Positions 1-8,198 of a DNA stretch of 35,105 nt are shown here, in pieces. Position numbers and translations under genes: made by a program. The stretch covers positions 1-35,105 of the forward strand of contig JAMPAQ010000008.1 of assembly GCA_023667145.1 (NCBI GenBank), read 5' to 3'. This DNA is from Pseudoflavonifractor sp. (GTDB lineage Bacteria > Bacteroidota > Bacteroidia > Bacteroidales > Muribaculaceae). Numbering within the stretch: position 1 is the stretch's first letter; every line of letters begins with the position of its first letter. The notes beneath the pieces were generated by a model, which saw only the letters and a program-made list of their open reading frames with translations, had not been told where the DNA came from and did no database searches.

Positions 1-66
1 CGGGCACACTCCCTCGTCGTTACGCCAAAATCCCTCAAAAACTGACCGCCCTGACATTAACATTAG

Positions 67-121
67 TTATTAAACAACCTCTTAGAGGACGTTTGATAAC
101 AATTCTTATTAAACAACCTCT
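67..121. repeat. Exact 16-bp direct repeat, two copies
   Basis: TTATTAAACAACCTCT occurs at 67-82 and again at 106-121, a 39-bp period. Similarity continues loosely after each copy, both reaching a CGTTT about 10 bases on. The first copy also forms a short palindrome, CCTCTTAGAGG, at 78-88. The pair lies just upstream of the MATE promoter, so it could be a regulatory site or the remains of a small tandem repeat. The rest of 1-135 holds nothing I recognise. Confidence 0.6.
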
Positions 122-135
122 AATCGCGGCGTTTC

Positions 136-166
136 TTGGATAAACCGCCCGAAAACGCTACTTTTG
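136..166 (+). promoter_or_regulatory. Bacteroidota-type promoter of the MATE gene
   Basis: A -33-like TTG at 136-138, a 20-bp spacer, and a -7 element TACTTTTG at 159-166 match the consensus TAnnTTTG exactly. The -7 element ends only 6 bases before the ATG at 173, so transcription would start at or next to the start codon, giving a leaderless or nearly leaderless mRNA. Confidence 0.6.
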
Positions 167-172
167 CCACCG

Positions 173-1522
173 ATGAAATCAGCGGGAGTCAACGGTAATA
201 TAGGCGAACTCGCCACCAGGCCGGTCGGTCGGTTGCTATGGGACTACAGTCTGCCGGCAGTGGTCGGTATGCTCGTGATGTCGCTCTACAACGTCATCGA
301 CCGCATATTCATAGGCCGTGGAGTCGGTGCCGATGCCATAGCGGGACTCGCCATCACGTTCCCGGTGATGAACGTTGCCGCCGCCCTGGGGGTACTCATC
401 GGGGCCGGAGGAGCGTCCTGTACTTCCATAATGCTTGGGCGCAAGGACCTGCGCGGAGCCGAGCAAGTCCTCGGCAACTCCCTTGTGTTGATACTCATAA
501 ACGCCACCATCTACCTCACCTGCTTTGCCGTGTGGATGGACGAGATACTGATGGCATTTGGCGCAAGCCATGCCACCCTACCCTATGCCCGCGATTTCAT
601 GATGTATATCCTCCCCGGTATGCTGATGACCAACATATCGTTCAGTTTCAACAACATAATGCGTGCATCGGGCTATCCGACACGTGCCATGGTGACAATG
701 TTTATCGGTGCGGGGGTCAACGTAGTGCTCGCCCCGGTATTCATCTTTGTGCTGGGATGGGGCATAAAGGGAGCAGCCATAGCCACCGACATAGCCATGA
801 CGGTATCGGCCATATTTGTAATGTGGCACTTCTTCATGCCCGGCAGTATCGTGAGGTTCAAGCGCGGCATATACCGACTGCGATGGCACATCGTGATCGG
901 AATCATCGGCATCGGTGCCGCCCCGGCGCTCGTCAATGCCGCGTCAAGCGCCATAAACGCCATTATAAACACCACCCTCTACCGCTACGGAGGGGATGCC
1001 GCCGTCGGCGCGGCGGGCATATTCACCACCTACACATCCCTCATCTGCACAGTCGTTGTCGGCCTGTGTCAGGGTATGCAGCCTGTCATAGGCTACAACT
1101 ACGGGGCCGGGCGACTCGACCGCATGAAGCGCACCTACTGGCTCGCCGTGATGGTGGCCTCGGCCTTTACCGTCATCGGATGTGCGTTCGGGCTGCTCTT
1201 TCCTCGGTGGATAGCCATGGCCTTTACCATCGACGCCCATCTCATCGACACCACTGTCAACGGACTGTCGCTGTCGCTGCTGATGTTCTGGGTCGTTGGA
1301 TTCCAGATTATATCGACCACCTTTTTCCAGTCAATCGGCAAGGCCGGCAAGTCAATATTCCTGAGCCTGACGCGTCAGGTCATTTTCCTCATACCGTTGC
1401 TGCTGTTGCTACCCGGCTCATTCGGTCTTGACGGAGTCTGGCTCTCTTTCCCGGCCAGCGACATGTTTGCCACTATGGTCACCGCCGCCATGATATGGCG
1501 GGAGTTCCGACGGCTCGATTAA
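173..1522 (+). CDS. MATE family multidrug/cation antiporter
   Basis: A 449-aa, strongly hydrophobic protein with about twelve predicted membrane spans, the usual size for a MATE exporter. Near the N-terminus, PVGRLLWDYSLPAVVGMLV followed by SLYNVIDRIFIG is the typical opening of bacterial MATE proteins (NorM/MepA/DinF superfamily), and the second half repeats a similar fold (GLCQGMQPVIGYNYGAGR). Known members export organic cations or drugs in exchange for Na+ or H+; the substrate here cannot be told. A TTG at 164 would extend the frame by three codons, but it lies inside the promoter -7 element, so I chose the ATG at 173. It is a single gene, and its 3' end overlaps the convergent DUF4249 gene by about 105 bp. 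Confidence 0.9.
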   Translation: MKSAGVNGNIGELATRPVGRLLWDYSLPAVVGMLVMSLYNVIDRIFIGRGVGADAIAGLAITFPVMNVAAALGVLIGAGGASCTSIMLGRKDLRGAEQVLGNSLVLILINATIYLTCFAVWMDEILMAFGASHATLPYARDFMMYILPGMLMTNISFSFNNIMRASGYPTRAMVTMFIGAGVNVVLAPVFIFVLGWGIKGAAIATDIAMTVSAIFVMWHFFMPGSIVRFKRGIYRLRWHIVIGIIGIGAAPALVNAASSAINAIINTTLYRYGGDAAVGAAGIFTTYTSLICTVVVGLCQGMQPVIGYNYGAGRLDRMKRTYWLAVMVASAFTVIGCAFGLLFPRWIAMAFTIDAHLIDTTVNGLSLSLLMFWVVGFQIISTTFFQSIGKAGKSIFLSLTRQVIFLIPLLLLLPGSFGLDGVWLSFPASDMFATMVTAAMIWREFRRLD

Positions 1523-2344
1523 TATACGCTTGACCGTCGTGCCGCGTGCGCTCCATATACCATATCCCCCCTCCACATTTGAGCGCAATACGTCGGGCGT
1601 ACCCACAAACATGCTTCCACCAAAAGTGACCGTATTGTCAAAGTCAGTCCAGAAATCATAGGCAGCACGGTCAATGTGACAGAGCATCACCTCGACCATC
1701 TCCCCGGACATGAACTGCGGGACAAACTTTACCATGTCGGTGTCATGCTTTCCCCTCAGGATAGCCTGTGATACCCGCTCACCCGCCGGGCCGGTCGAGA
1801 ACGTGCCGAGCATTGCCGGATAAAATCGTGTCTGACTGTTGACAACGCGTGTGAATATGCGGTAATATCCCTCACCCGGCGATGTCATGTGCAAGGTAGC
1901 CGCATAGAGTGTATGCTCCGCGTTGGCCGGGGTGACGGTTATGCTGTCTATCGCTGTCGCGGGCAGCATCTTGGATGTTGCCCGGCAACTCATCCCGCCG
2001 TACTCCGCCTCGATGGTGTAGGTCGCGCCCTCCTCGCCCCTCATTTGATAGGTACGGTAGGTATACGGGGGGAAATAGTCGCGGTCAGGCCCCCCGGTGA
2101 GTATCACCGTCCGGCTCCCGTCGCTGATTGACACCTTGCCCCAACGTATCATGTTGTCAGCCACGTTGCCACCACCGTCGGTCGGGGTTATCGTCGAGGT
2201 CAGTATCACCACCGGGTAGCCGTCAGAGTCAATCCACCCCTCGACGACAAGGCGCGGCGCGGCTACAGGCATCTCATCGTCACAAGAGACCATGGCACCG
2301 GCTACCATGATTACAGCCGATATATATGTAAGTATACGTGTCAT
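1418..2344 (-). CDS. DUF4249 family outer-membrane lipoprotein
   Basis: A 308-aa protein with a lipoprotein signal peptide (lipobox AMVSC, Cys21) followed by the acidic DDE typical of surface-exposed Bacteroidota lipoproteins. The start of the mature part (LVVEGWIDSDGYPVVILTST) is the hallmark of DUF4249, a family almost always encoded beside a TonB-dependent receptor. Here it follows that receptor gene by 13 bp as the last gene of a three-gene operon, so it is probably the receptor's surface partner. The function of DUF4249 is unknown. An upstream in-frame TTG adds two codons; ATG at 2344 is preferred. The last 35 or so residues are antisense to the MATE gene, look unlike the rest (PYHGGGDHSGKH) and may be a read-through tail. 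Confidence 0.82.
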   Translation of the reverse strand: MTRILTYISAVIMVAGAMVSCDDEMPVAAPRLVVEGWIDSDGYPVVILTSTITPTDGGGNVADNMIRWGKVSISDGSRTVILTGGPDRDYFPPYTYRTYQMRGEEGATYTIEAEYGGMSCRATSKMLPATAIDSITVTPANAEHTLYAATLHMTSPGEGYYRIFTRVVNSQTRFYPAMLGTFSTGPAGERVSQAILRGKHDTDMVKFVPQFMSGEMVEVMLCHIDRAAYDFWTDFDNTVTFGGSMFVGTPDVLRSNVEGGYGIWSARGTTVKRILIEPSELPPYHGGGDHSGKHVAGREREPDSVKTE

Positions 2345-2357
2345 AACCAAATAATCG

Positions 2358-4412
2358 CTAAAAGTCTATCGAATAACTCAGTGACGGGAGAAACCTGTAT
2401 ATCGACGACACATCCTTGCGGAGGTATGAGCCGCTATCGGGGTCAAATATGAAACTTGAGATCTCCACATTGCGGTGACCATAGGCGTTTACCACCGACA
2501 CCGAGAGATTATGCACCAATTTGTGTTTCCCCCCGGTGGTGAACCTGTAGTTGCCGCCGACATCAAGCCGATGATAGGCCGGCAACCGCGAGGAATTACG
2601 CTTGCCCTTGGTCATTATGAGCGACTCGCCAATGAAGTACATGGCCGTGACGGGTGTCACAGGCCGTCCCGACGAGTAGTCAAATGCCGCCGTGCAGCTC
2701 CAATGACGGTCAAACCGATAGGATGCCGCTACCGACACCGAGTGGCGTATCTCATTGGCAGCGGTCACATATCCGTCAGTCATTCCCGGAAAATGCCTGC
2801 GGCCTATCGCGTATGAATATCCGGCATGGCCCGTTAGATGCCCTGAGTTTTTCCTTACCATCACCTCTCCACCGGCGTTGTATCCCTCTCCCATCGAGAT
2901 ATAGTCGGTAGCCCTGTAGTCACGCTGTAGCAGATTGAGTATGAATCCGTCATACTCCGACTGATTGTAGACCCTCTTGTAGTATGCCCCGGCAGTTATG
3001 TCGGCCACTCCGTCGCCCAGTCGCCGGGTATAGCTCAGACTTACCGAGAGGGAGCGTTGGGGCGGGATGTCAGCCTCTGACGCTATCCAGAAATTGGAGG
3101 CCATGCCTATGTCGGAGAAACCTACCTGATGCAGGTACTGATGGAACACGGCACCCTGTAGGCTGAAAGTGTTGGCAGCCCGCCTGTACATCACTGTTAC
3201 CTGCGGATCGACAGCAACGGAGTTGTAGCCCCGGTTGGCCCACCATGTGGCCTTGAGTCCCGCACGGATGGTGATGTCGCGGGCAAGGTCATAACCGCTC
3301 TCGGCCCACAGACGGCTCTCCACGGCTGGAGGAACACGCTCGATGGCGACAGCACCCTCACCAAATCCAGTCACGGTAGCCGACTGGGGTGTGGCCGATG
3401 TCAGCTCCACGGCATAACCCCACTTCATTGGCGCAAACTTCTTAGGCAGATTGACGGCAAAACCACCATGGACACCACCCTGCATGATTGACGACGGCAC
3501 ATCGACAGTCAGCTGCGGCATCACAAGGTCCAACTGATTGGACATCGAGGAATAATATAGCGTGTGGGCCATCCGTACCTTGCCGGTATGCTCCCAAGAC
3601 AGCGACGCGACATTGTTGCCCCACCTTATGCGGGTGTCGAGAGCATAATTGTCATCCTTGAATGTCAGACGGTCGCGGTTGAGAAATCCGCTTGCAGTTA
3701 TCCTGTCACGCGATGCCGGATGGTATTCCACCGTCAGATTGAGGTCATAGAGGTTGTATCGGGTATTGGTGTCATCAGTCCGCAACAGCCAGCCGTATAG
3801 GGCGTCGATATATGACACTCGCCCCGAGGCCGTCACGCTCAACCCGGCCATAACCGGCACCCTCACGGTCGCGCTTGAGGCCAGCATCCCGGCATTGACC
3901 GTCCCGCCGACCTCCTCAGCCGCGACTGACGGTGTGTCGAGCGCCACCAATCCTCCAAGGCGGTTGGGAAAACTGCTGTCATGGATACTTCGCTCAAGTC
4001 TCACCTTACTGAAATGGGAGGTGTTGAACGTCGAGAATATCCCGCCGAAGTGATAGGGGAAAAACACCGGCGCACCACCGATAGTGTAGAGGGTCTGGGA
4101 ATAGTCGGCGCCGTCAATCGACAGTCCCGACGCATAGTCACCACCAGCCGACACTCCCGGCATCATCTTTATGAAGCGGGTCACGTCGCTTTCCCCGAGC
4201 ACGCTCATGGAGTGTCTTATCGCGCCAGTCCCGATGACCATCGCCCCGCTGTCGTCAATACGAGGGGCTGTCACGGGAGCCGTCACCTCCACCTCACCGA
4301 GGTGCTGCCACGATGTCGAGTCTGGGACAGAGACATCCGCCCCGGCCACCGATGGACGCAGCAGGGTGAATATAGAAAATAATGGAAACACCAATCGGCA
4401 TGGTGTTCCCAT
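2358..4412 (-). CDS. TonB-dependent outer-membrane receptor (DUF4249-partnered)
   Basis: A 684-aa protein: a signal peptide, then directly a plug domain (roughly residues 50-190) and a C-terminal beta-barrel ending in aromatic YSIDF. The plug shows SVLGESDVTRFIKMMPGVS and LSIDGADYSQTLYTIGGAPV, as in Bacteroidota TonB-dependent receptors found beside DUF4249 proteins. It lacks the N-terminal carboxypeptidase-like domain seen in many Bacteroidota receptors, and at under 700 residues is short compared with SusC proteins. It would take a ligand across the outer membrane using TonB-ExbBD energy; the ligand is unknown. The open frame extends upstream to a TTG at 4454, but that overlaps the previous gene, and the ATG at 4412 opens directly into the signal peptide. 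Gaps are 32 bp to the upstream lipoprotein gene and 13 bp to the DUF4249 gene. Confidence 0.88.
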   Translation of the reverse strand: MGTPCRLVFPLFSIFTLLRPSVAGADVSVPDSTSWQHLGEVEVTAPVTAPRIDDSGAMVIGTGAIRHSMSVLGESDVTRFIKMMPGVSAGGDYASGLSIDGADYSQTLYTIGGAPVFFPYHFGGIFSTFNTSHFSKVRLERSIHDSSFPNRLGGLVALDTPSVAAEEVGGTVNAGMLASSATVRVPVMAGLSVTASGRVSYIDALYGWLLRTDDTNTRYNLYDLNLTVEYHPASRDRITASGFLNRDRLTFKDDNYALDTRIRWGNNVASLSWEHTGKVRMAHTLYYSSMSNQLDLVMPQLTVDVPSSIMQGGVHGGFAVNLPKKFAPMKWGYAVELTSATPQSATVTGFGEGAVAIERVPPAVESRLWAESGYDLARDITIRAGLKATWWANRGYNSVAVDPQVTVMYRRAANTFSLQGAVFHQYLHQVGFSDIGMASNFWIASEADIPPQRSLSVSLSYTRRLGDGVADITAGAYYKRVYNQSEYDGFILNLLQRDYRATDYISMGEGYNAGGEVMVRKNSGHLTGHAGYSYAIGRRHFPGMTDGYVTAANEIRHSVSVAASYRFDRHWSCTAAFDYSSGRPVTPVTAMYFIGESLIMTKGKRNSSRLPAYHRLDVGGNYRFTTGGKHKLVHNLSVSVVNAYGHRNVEISSFIFDPDSGSYLRKDVSSIYRFLPSLSYSIDF

Positions 4413-4444
4413 TATTATGTTGAGTCGGTTTATGGTTGTCCTCT

Positions 4445-5716
4445 TTAGTCCCAAATATCCTCGTATTTGTCAAAGATTGACTCAAAGAGATTCTCGACAG
4501 AGACAAACTTACCGTTACCGAAGTATCCGTCAAAGGCGTATGTGGTGTCGTCGTTGAAACGGATGACAGGACGTGCGCTCCACCACTGCTCAGAACCCCA
4601 GCTATAATTTATATACGGCTCCCAATCGAGAGTTGCCTGTACAGTCTCGGAATTGGTATAGTGTACTGTACCAGTGAGCACGGTACGCAATGTGGCGGCG
4701 GCTCTTGTGGCTCCGGCCTGTCCGGCTGCGCCCTCCTCGTCATAGTCGAGAGCATCCACGAGGTCAGAGATGTCGGTAAGGTTACCCTTTACCTGCACAC
4801 GGCCAAGGATGTTGACCTCGCCGTTACCGTCGTCAAAGAAACGATCGGCTGTCTCGCCGGTCACGTCATCAAAGAAATCCACAAGCATCGCACGGTTGCA
4901 GAGGTTGCGGCCATTCATCGTGGCGTTGGTGGTGATCACGCGCTCACCCGAGATGTTAAGCTCGACATGCTCAGTAATCTTGGCGTCGGTGGCGTTGAGG
5001 TTGCTAACGACGTTGAGATTCATTACGTTGGCGGTGATATCGAGCGTCAGCGTGTGGGCCGTGGCGCTGTAGGTGCTGTTTACGGTAACATCGACCAGCT
5101 TGTCACTGCCACTGGTCAGGGTCACGTTCAGGGTGCCGGGGATGGTTACTTTGGTACCGTCGATTGTCTCGCTCCACTCGCCGTTGGAGGGAGTGGCACG
5201 AAGCTCACACGGCTGTCCGTTGTCGGTGAAACGGAACACCGCGCTGTTGGAGTCGGCCTTCTTGACCCAGCGCCATGTGCCCGGCTCAAACTCACCCGTG
5301 TAAGACGAATAGGAGTACCCCTGCGTGGCCGCACGGCTAAGGGCCACGAAATCGCCCTGTTTGAGAGCCTTGCTGAGGTTGGCGGCCCATGTCGCTACCC
5401 AGACGTCATCGTCATCATCCTCAAACTCCTCAGGCATGTCGAGGTCACCATACCGGTCCTCAAACCTGTCAAGCAGCTCGATGAGAGGCTTCTGGTCATC
5501 GGGGTTAAACTTGTTAAGCAGTTCTGTGGCTGTGTTCTCAAGGTATACCTTGCTCTGCTCGGGGGTGTAGACTTCGGTTATCGAGCCGTCGCCGCCTCCG
5601 TCAACTCCACCACCATTACCTTCTTCCTTTTCGGGTTCATCGTCACTGCAAGCAGCTGTGCCGATTGCCAGCATCGAGGCACATGCTGCAATCGCGAGAT
5701 AGTTTAGAAATTTCAT
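4445..5716 (-). CDS. Unknown surface lipoprotein, first gene of the TonB receptor operon
   Basis: A 423-aa protein that I do not recognise. It has a clear lipoprotein signal peptide (lipobox GTAAC, Cys23) followed by SDDEPEKEEG and a Gly/Asp-rich linker, which fits the lipoprotein export signal that sends Bacteroidota lipoproteins to the cell surface. Residues 50-150 are helical and acidic (a DDDDD-containing stretch near residue 105); residues 160-330 look beta-rich with many short T/N/V strands; the C-terminal 90 residues are aromatic-rich (WSARPVIRF, YAFDGYFGNG). It has its own strong promoter and is followed by the receptor gene after 32 bp, so it is probably a ligand-binding or structural partner of that receptor. 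This role is inferred from position only. Confidence 0.75.
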   Translation of the reverse strand: MKFLNYLAIAACASMLAIGTAACSDDEPEKEEGNGGGVDGGGDGSITEVYTPEQSKVYLENTATELLNKFNPDDQKPLIELLDRFEDRYGDLDMPEEFEDDDDDVWVATWAANLSKALKQGDFVALSRAATQGYSYSSYTGEFEPGTWRWVKKADSNSAVFRFTDNGQPCELRATPSNGEWSETIDGTKVTIPGTLNVTLTSGSDKLVDVTVNSTYSATAHTLTLDITANVMNLNVVSNLNATDAKITEHVELNISGERVITTNATMNGRNLCNRAMLVDFFDDVTGETADRFFDDGNGEVNILGRVQVKGNLTDISDLVDALDYDEEGAAGQAGATRAAATLRTVLTGTVHYTNSETVQATLDWEPYINYSWGSEQWWSARPVIRFNDDTTYAFDGYFGNGKFVSVENLFESIFDKYEDIWD

Positions 5717-5762
5717 TATGTGAAAATTTGGTTTAATTGGTTTAAGATGTTGTCTTTCGCTG

Positions 5763-5794
5763 CAAAAGTAAGTATTGAATCCTTAACCGACAAA
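5763..5794 (-). promoter_or_regulatory. Promoter of the lipoprotein-TonB receptor-DUF4249 operon
   Basis: Read on the minus strand, TTTG (5791-5794), exactly 20 bp, then TACTTTTG (5763-5770), a full match to the Bacteroidota consensus. The transcript leader to the ATG at 5716 would be about 40 nt. Confidence 0.7.
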
Positions 5795-5814
5795 TAATTT
5801 TGTCAAAATTTTTA

Positions 5815-5823
5815 GGGGGGGGG
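5815..5823. repeat. G9 homopolymer tract
   Basis: Nine consecutive G residues lie in the 324-bp AT-rich space between the divergent lipoprotein and glycosyltransferase genes. The tract is about 20 bp upstream of the -33 element of the minus-strand promoter. Such tracts are slippage-prone. Apart from this and the two promoters I see no feature in 5717-6040. Confidence 0.7.
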
Positions 5824-5970
5824 TAAAACATTGTACACCAACATATTACATATTGTTAAAAACCATATTCTCGCATATAACAACGCATTTATCCAATCAT
5901 CCAGCGCCATCACGGACTGCGGTCATAAAGGCTGACATGTGATTTTTGGGACATCGTTTTTTGGCATTAG

Positions 5971-6003
5971 TTGATGATATGTGGATTTAACATAGTAAAT
6001 TTG
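5971..6003 (+). promoter_or_regulatory. Promoter of the glycosyltransferase-pyrC-ATPase operon
   Basis: TTG at 5971-5973, a 22-bp spacer, and TAAATTTG at 5996-6003 fit the Bacteroidota consensus. The ATG follows at 6041, giving a leader of about 30 nt. Confidence 0.55.
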
Positions 6004-6040
6004 CGTCCGGGTTTGTTATAATGAATAATCGACTAAACAG

Positions 6041-6814
6041 ATGACACCAGATCAACAGTCGCTCCGTAGCGATGCAGTGGTGATAATACCCACTTACAAC
6101 GAGAAAGAGAATGTCGCCGCCATCATCGAGGCAGTCCTTGCGCTGCCCCATCGGTTTGACGTGCTTATCATCGACGACAACTCGCCCGACGGCACAGCCG
6201 CGATAGTGTGCGACAAGATGTCAGAACATCCCGGCAGGGTGCATATCATCGAGCGTGCCGGAAAACTCGGTCTCGGGACGGCGTATATCGAAGGGTTCAA
6301 GTGGTCGTTGGCCAACGGCTACGACTACGTGTTTGAGATGGATGCCGATTTCTCACACAATCCCGAGGATCTTGTGCGGCTCTACAAGGCATGTGCCGAC
6401 GACGGGGCCGATATGGCAGTGGGGTCGCGCTACCTCACCGGGGTCAATGTCGTCAATTGGCCGATGAGCCGTGTGCTGATGTCCTATTATGCCTCGGCCT
6501 ACGTGAGGATAGTCACCGGGATGCCCGTGCGCGACACTACGGCCGGATTTGTCTGCTATACCCGCCGCGTGCTTGAGGTGCTGCCCCTCGATGACATCCG
6601 CTTCAAGGGCTACGCGTTCCAGATAGAGATGAAGTTTACCGCGTTCAAGTATGGCTTCAAGATTGTCGAGGTGCCCATTGTGTTTGTGAACCGCGTGCTT
6701 GGCACGAGCAAGATGAGCGGAGGCATATTCAGCGAGGCGGTGTTTGGCGTGATACGCCTGAAACTCGGCAGCATAGGCCACAAGTATCCCGATTACAGCC
6801 GTAAACAATCCTGA
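6041..6814 (+). CDS. Polyprenol-phosphate mannose synthase-like glycosyltransferase (GT2)
   Basis: A 257-aa GT2-family enzyme close to DPM1-type polyprenol monophosphomannose synthases, which move a sugar (typically mannose from GDP-mannose) to a polyprenyl phosphate at the inner face of the cytoplasmic membrane. The N-terminus shows IIPTYNEKENV and IIDDNSPDGT (nucleotide-sugar site), then EMDADFSHNPEDL, whose DAD is the metal-binding DXD motif, and further on DTTAGFVCYTR and RFKGYAFQIEMKF, typical of this subfamily. There is no C-terminal membrane anchor, like the short bacterial forms. The first gene of its operon, it ends 9 bp before pyrC. The family is clear; mannose specificity is inferred. 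Confidence 0.88.
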   Translation: MTPDQQSLRSDAVVIIPTYNEKENVAAIIEAVLALPHRFDVLIIDDNSPDGTAAIVCDKMSEHPGRVHIIERAGKLGLGTAYIEGFKWSLANGYDYVFEMDADFSHNPEDLVRLYKACADDGADMAVGSRYLTGVNVVNWPMSRVLMSYYASAYVRIVTGMPVRDTTAGFVCYTRRVLEVLPLDDIRFKGYAFQIEMKFTAFKYGFKIVEVPIVFVNRVLGTSKMSGGIFSEAVFGVIRLKLGSIGHKYPDYSRKQS

Positions 6815-6823
6815 CCCGCAGCC

Positions 6824-8176
6824 ATGTCACGTACACTTATACACAATGCTGTCATTGTCAACGAGGGACAGCGTTTTGAGGGATATGTCGTCATTGACGG
6901 CGATATGATTTCGGAGGTCGGCCATGGAGCCGCGCCCGACAGTATCACCCGGTCAGCCGACACGGTCGAGGATGCCGGGGGCGCGTTGCTGATGCCAGGA
7001 GTGATTGACGAGCATGTCCACTTCCGCGACCCGGGGCTAACCCACAAGGCCGACATCTCGACAGAGAGCCGTGCCGCAGTGGCCGGCGGAGTCACGTCGT
7101 TTATCGACATGCCCAATACCAAGCCGTTAGCCGTCACCATTGAGACCGTCAGGGCCAAGTATGACCGTGCGGCAGAATGTTCGGTAGCCAACTATGCCTT
7201 TTTTATCGGTGCAACCAACGACAATATCGACACACTGCTTGAGTGTGACTACACCCGCATACCCGGGGTGAAGCTCTTTCTCGGGTCATCGACCGGCAGC
7301 ATGCTCGTCAACGACGAGGCAGCGCTGCGCCGCCTTTTTGGCGAGGTGAGGGCTGTGATAGCCGTACATGCCGAGAGCGAGGCGGTCATCAAGGCCAACC
7401 GTGAGCGCATCGTAGCCGAACGAGGCGAAGACCTGCCTGTGGAGGTCCACTCCGAGATAAGGGACAGGCGTGCCTGCTACGAGTCGACATCCATGGCCGT
7501 AGACCTTGCACGGCAACATGACGCACGACTCCATGTGATGCACATCTCAACCGCCGACGAGCTGCGCTTCTTCTCTCCCGGCCCCATCGCGGGCAAGCGC
7601 ATCACCGCCGAGACATGCCCCCACTACCTGTGGTTTACAAGCGACGACTACGCTACCGCCGGAGGGCGCATAAAGTGTAATCCGGCCATAAAGTCGGAGG
7701 ACGACCGCGATGCCCTGCGCAAGGCCGTTGCCGACGGCACGATTGATGTAATAGCCACCGACCATGCCCCCCATCTGTTGAGCGAGAAGGAGGGGACGGC
7801 CCTCACGGCCACCTCGGGGATGCCGATGGTACAGTTCTCGCTGCCGGTGATGCTGCGGCTGTCGGCACTCGGCTATTTCTCCGAGGAGACAGTCGTCGAG
7901 CGCATGTGCCATGCCCCGGCGACACTGTTTGGCATCGACCGGCGCGGATTCCTCCGTCCGGGCTACTATGCCGACATTACCCTCGTAGCCCCTACGGAGC
8001 CATACAAGGTCGCTGACAGCGATGTCATCAGCAAGTGTGGCTGGACACCGCTCGCCGGAGCAACGCTAAGCCATCGTGTCGTATCGACATATGTCAACGG
8101 CCACCGTGTGTGGCACTCAGGCCGGCTTGACGCGGCATCACGCGGCATGGCCATGAGATTTAACCCAAACAGATAA
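6824..8176 (+). CDS. pyrC: Dihydroorotase (class I)
   Basis: A 450-aa amidohydrolase. Dihydroorotase catalyses the reversible cyclisation of N-carbamoyl-aspartate to dihydroorotate, the third step of pyrimidine synthesis. Metal-binding HVH lies at residues 64-66 within DEHVHFRDPGLTHK, the conserved Lys is in GVKLFLGSST, histidines sit in AVHAES and VMHIST, and the catalytic Asp313 is in ATDHAPH. The length and motifs fit the long class I enzyme typical of Bacteroidales. It lies between a lipid-linked sugar transferase and a calcium pump with gaps of 9 and 22 bp, so it is probably co-transcribed with genes outside its pathway. No other pyr gene is in the window. Confidence 0.93.
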   Translation: MSRTLIHNAVIVNEGQRFEGYVVIDGDMISEVGHGAAPDSITRSADTVEDAGGALLMPGVIDEHVHFRDPGLTHKADISTESRAAVAGGVTSFIDMPNTKPLAVTIETVRAKYDRAAECSVANYAFFIGATNDNIDTLLECDYTRIPGVKLFLGSSTGSMLVNDEAALRRLFGEVRAVIAVHAESEAVIKANRERIVAERGEDLPVEVHSEIRDRRACYESTSMAVDLARQHDARLHVMHISTADELRFFSPGPIAGKRITAETCPHYLWFTSDDYATAGGRIKCNPAIKSEDDRDALRKAVADGTIDVIATDHAPHLLSEKEGTALTATSGMPMVQFSLPVMLRLSALGYFSEETVVERMCHAPATLFGIDRRGFLRPGYYADITLVAPTEPYKVADSDVISKCGWTPLAGATLSHRVVSTYVNGHRVWHSGRLDAASRGMAMRFNPNR

Positions 8177-8198
8177 CCTACAAAACACCGATACCCGC

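Noticed and set aside
238-1431. A 397-codon + strand frame inside the MATE gene
   Set aside because: The product is Arg/His/Pro-rich and without domains; the MATE reading explains the same DNA with membrane helices and family motifs.
4661-5707. A 348-codon + strand frame opposite the unknown lipoprotein
   Set aside because: The minus-strand frame has a lipoprotein signal and a consensus promoter; the + frame has neither and looks like a shadow.
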